A DNA stretch of 64,000 nt from contig NZ_KE384393.1 of NCBI RefSeq assembly GCF_000425505.1, positions 164,795 to 228,794 of the forward strand, in the 5' to 3' direction. The position numbers were made by a program, and so were the translations under genes. This DNA comes from Flavobacterium frigidarium DSM 17623 (GTDB lineage Bacteria; Bacteroidota; Bacteroidia; Flavobacteriales; Flavobacteriaceae). This document shows, in pieces, positions 63,821 through 64,000 of the stretch. The number at the start of each line of letters is the position of its first letter. Position 1 is the first letter of the stretch. Under the pieces are notes generated by a model. It worked only from the letters and a program-made list of their open reading frames with translations, was not told where the DNA came from and made no database searches.

Positions 63821-64000
63821 AGTACGTTTTTTAATGTTTGTTCTTTTGCATTTATTCAAAAATACGTAAGTTTTCAGGCAGTACCACAGCTAAGAAGTTA
63901 AACTTATCTTACAATTTATGGTCTTTGATTGCCTTGTTTTTTAGATTTTAATCGAAAGCTAAAAATTACAGAATACGACTCAAGTGGAATTCACTATTAT
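63821..64000. other. Window edge, no feature seen
   Basis: 180 bp of AT-rich sequence after the DUF2461 start. No ORF, repeat or hairpin of note. Confidence 0.4.

Overview
The window looks like chromosomal DNA of a Flavobacterium or close relative (Bacteroidota, Flavobacteriia). It is AT-rich and its proteins read as flavobacterial. Several genes have the Bacteroidota promoter pattern TTG-N18..22-TAnnTTTG upstream and no Shine-Dalgarno. Lipoproteins carry typical short signal peptides, and at least three copies of a Flavo-1-like structured repeat are present. No phage, plasmid, rRNA or tRNA genes were seen.

Region 1 (1-6.8 kb) is a type II-C CRISPR-Cas locus read leftwards: cas9 (1353 aa, all RuvC and HNH residues present), cas1, cas2. 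A divergent tracrRNA gene with its own promoter and terminator lies beside cas9. There is no csn2 or cas4. The spacer array is not in the window and probably lies left of base 1. The 1.16 kb between cas9 and cas1 is unusual: it holds a small HUH/Y1 (RAYT-type) transposase gene surrounded by REP-like palindromes and degenerate tandem repeats.

Region 2 (6.8-27 kb) is mostly housekeeping: aroE-TPR, a class III aminotransferase, an OstA/LptA-like protein, a GH13 amylase lipoprotein, and a leftward cluster of SOD lipoprotein-ACBP-psd-cdsA-LUD plus ftsH-rsfS. It continues with birA, SRPBCC-pyrE, a NUDIX hydrolase, an M14 peptidase, a DEAD-box helicase and fumC.

Region 3 (27-41.7 kb) holds an outer-membrane receptor-like protein, an ArsC-family protein, a CPBP protease with menE, an S41 peptidase and a GNAT. 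It also has an unusual glutaredoxin-glutaredoxin-thioredoxin reductase fusion, an orphan gene of unknown function, an MCC-like acyl-CoA carboxylase beta subunit, lpxD and an OMPLA phospholipase.

Region 4 (41.7-64 kb) holds a MORN/TonB protein, prfB with an intact programmed +1 frameshift site, threonine aldolase, YbaB, oligopeptidase B, a cysteine-synthase-like enzyme and an unassigned 691-aa fold-type-I PLP protein. It continues with a DMT transporter, yebC, gcvT, an S10 peptidase, nnrD, a HipA-like kinase/DUF3037 pair, hydrolases, SYLF, YceI-like and DUF2461 proteins. Many convergent gene pairs are separated by long, often perfect, bidirectional terminator palindromes.

The regions most worth a second look are the REP/RAYT island inside the cas operon, the tracrRNA/cas9 divergent region, the HipA-DUF3037 pair, the PLP orphan, the Grx-Grx-TrxR fusion and the Flavo-1-like repeat family. 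Functional calls are from motifs and remembered family features; no database search was possible.
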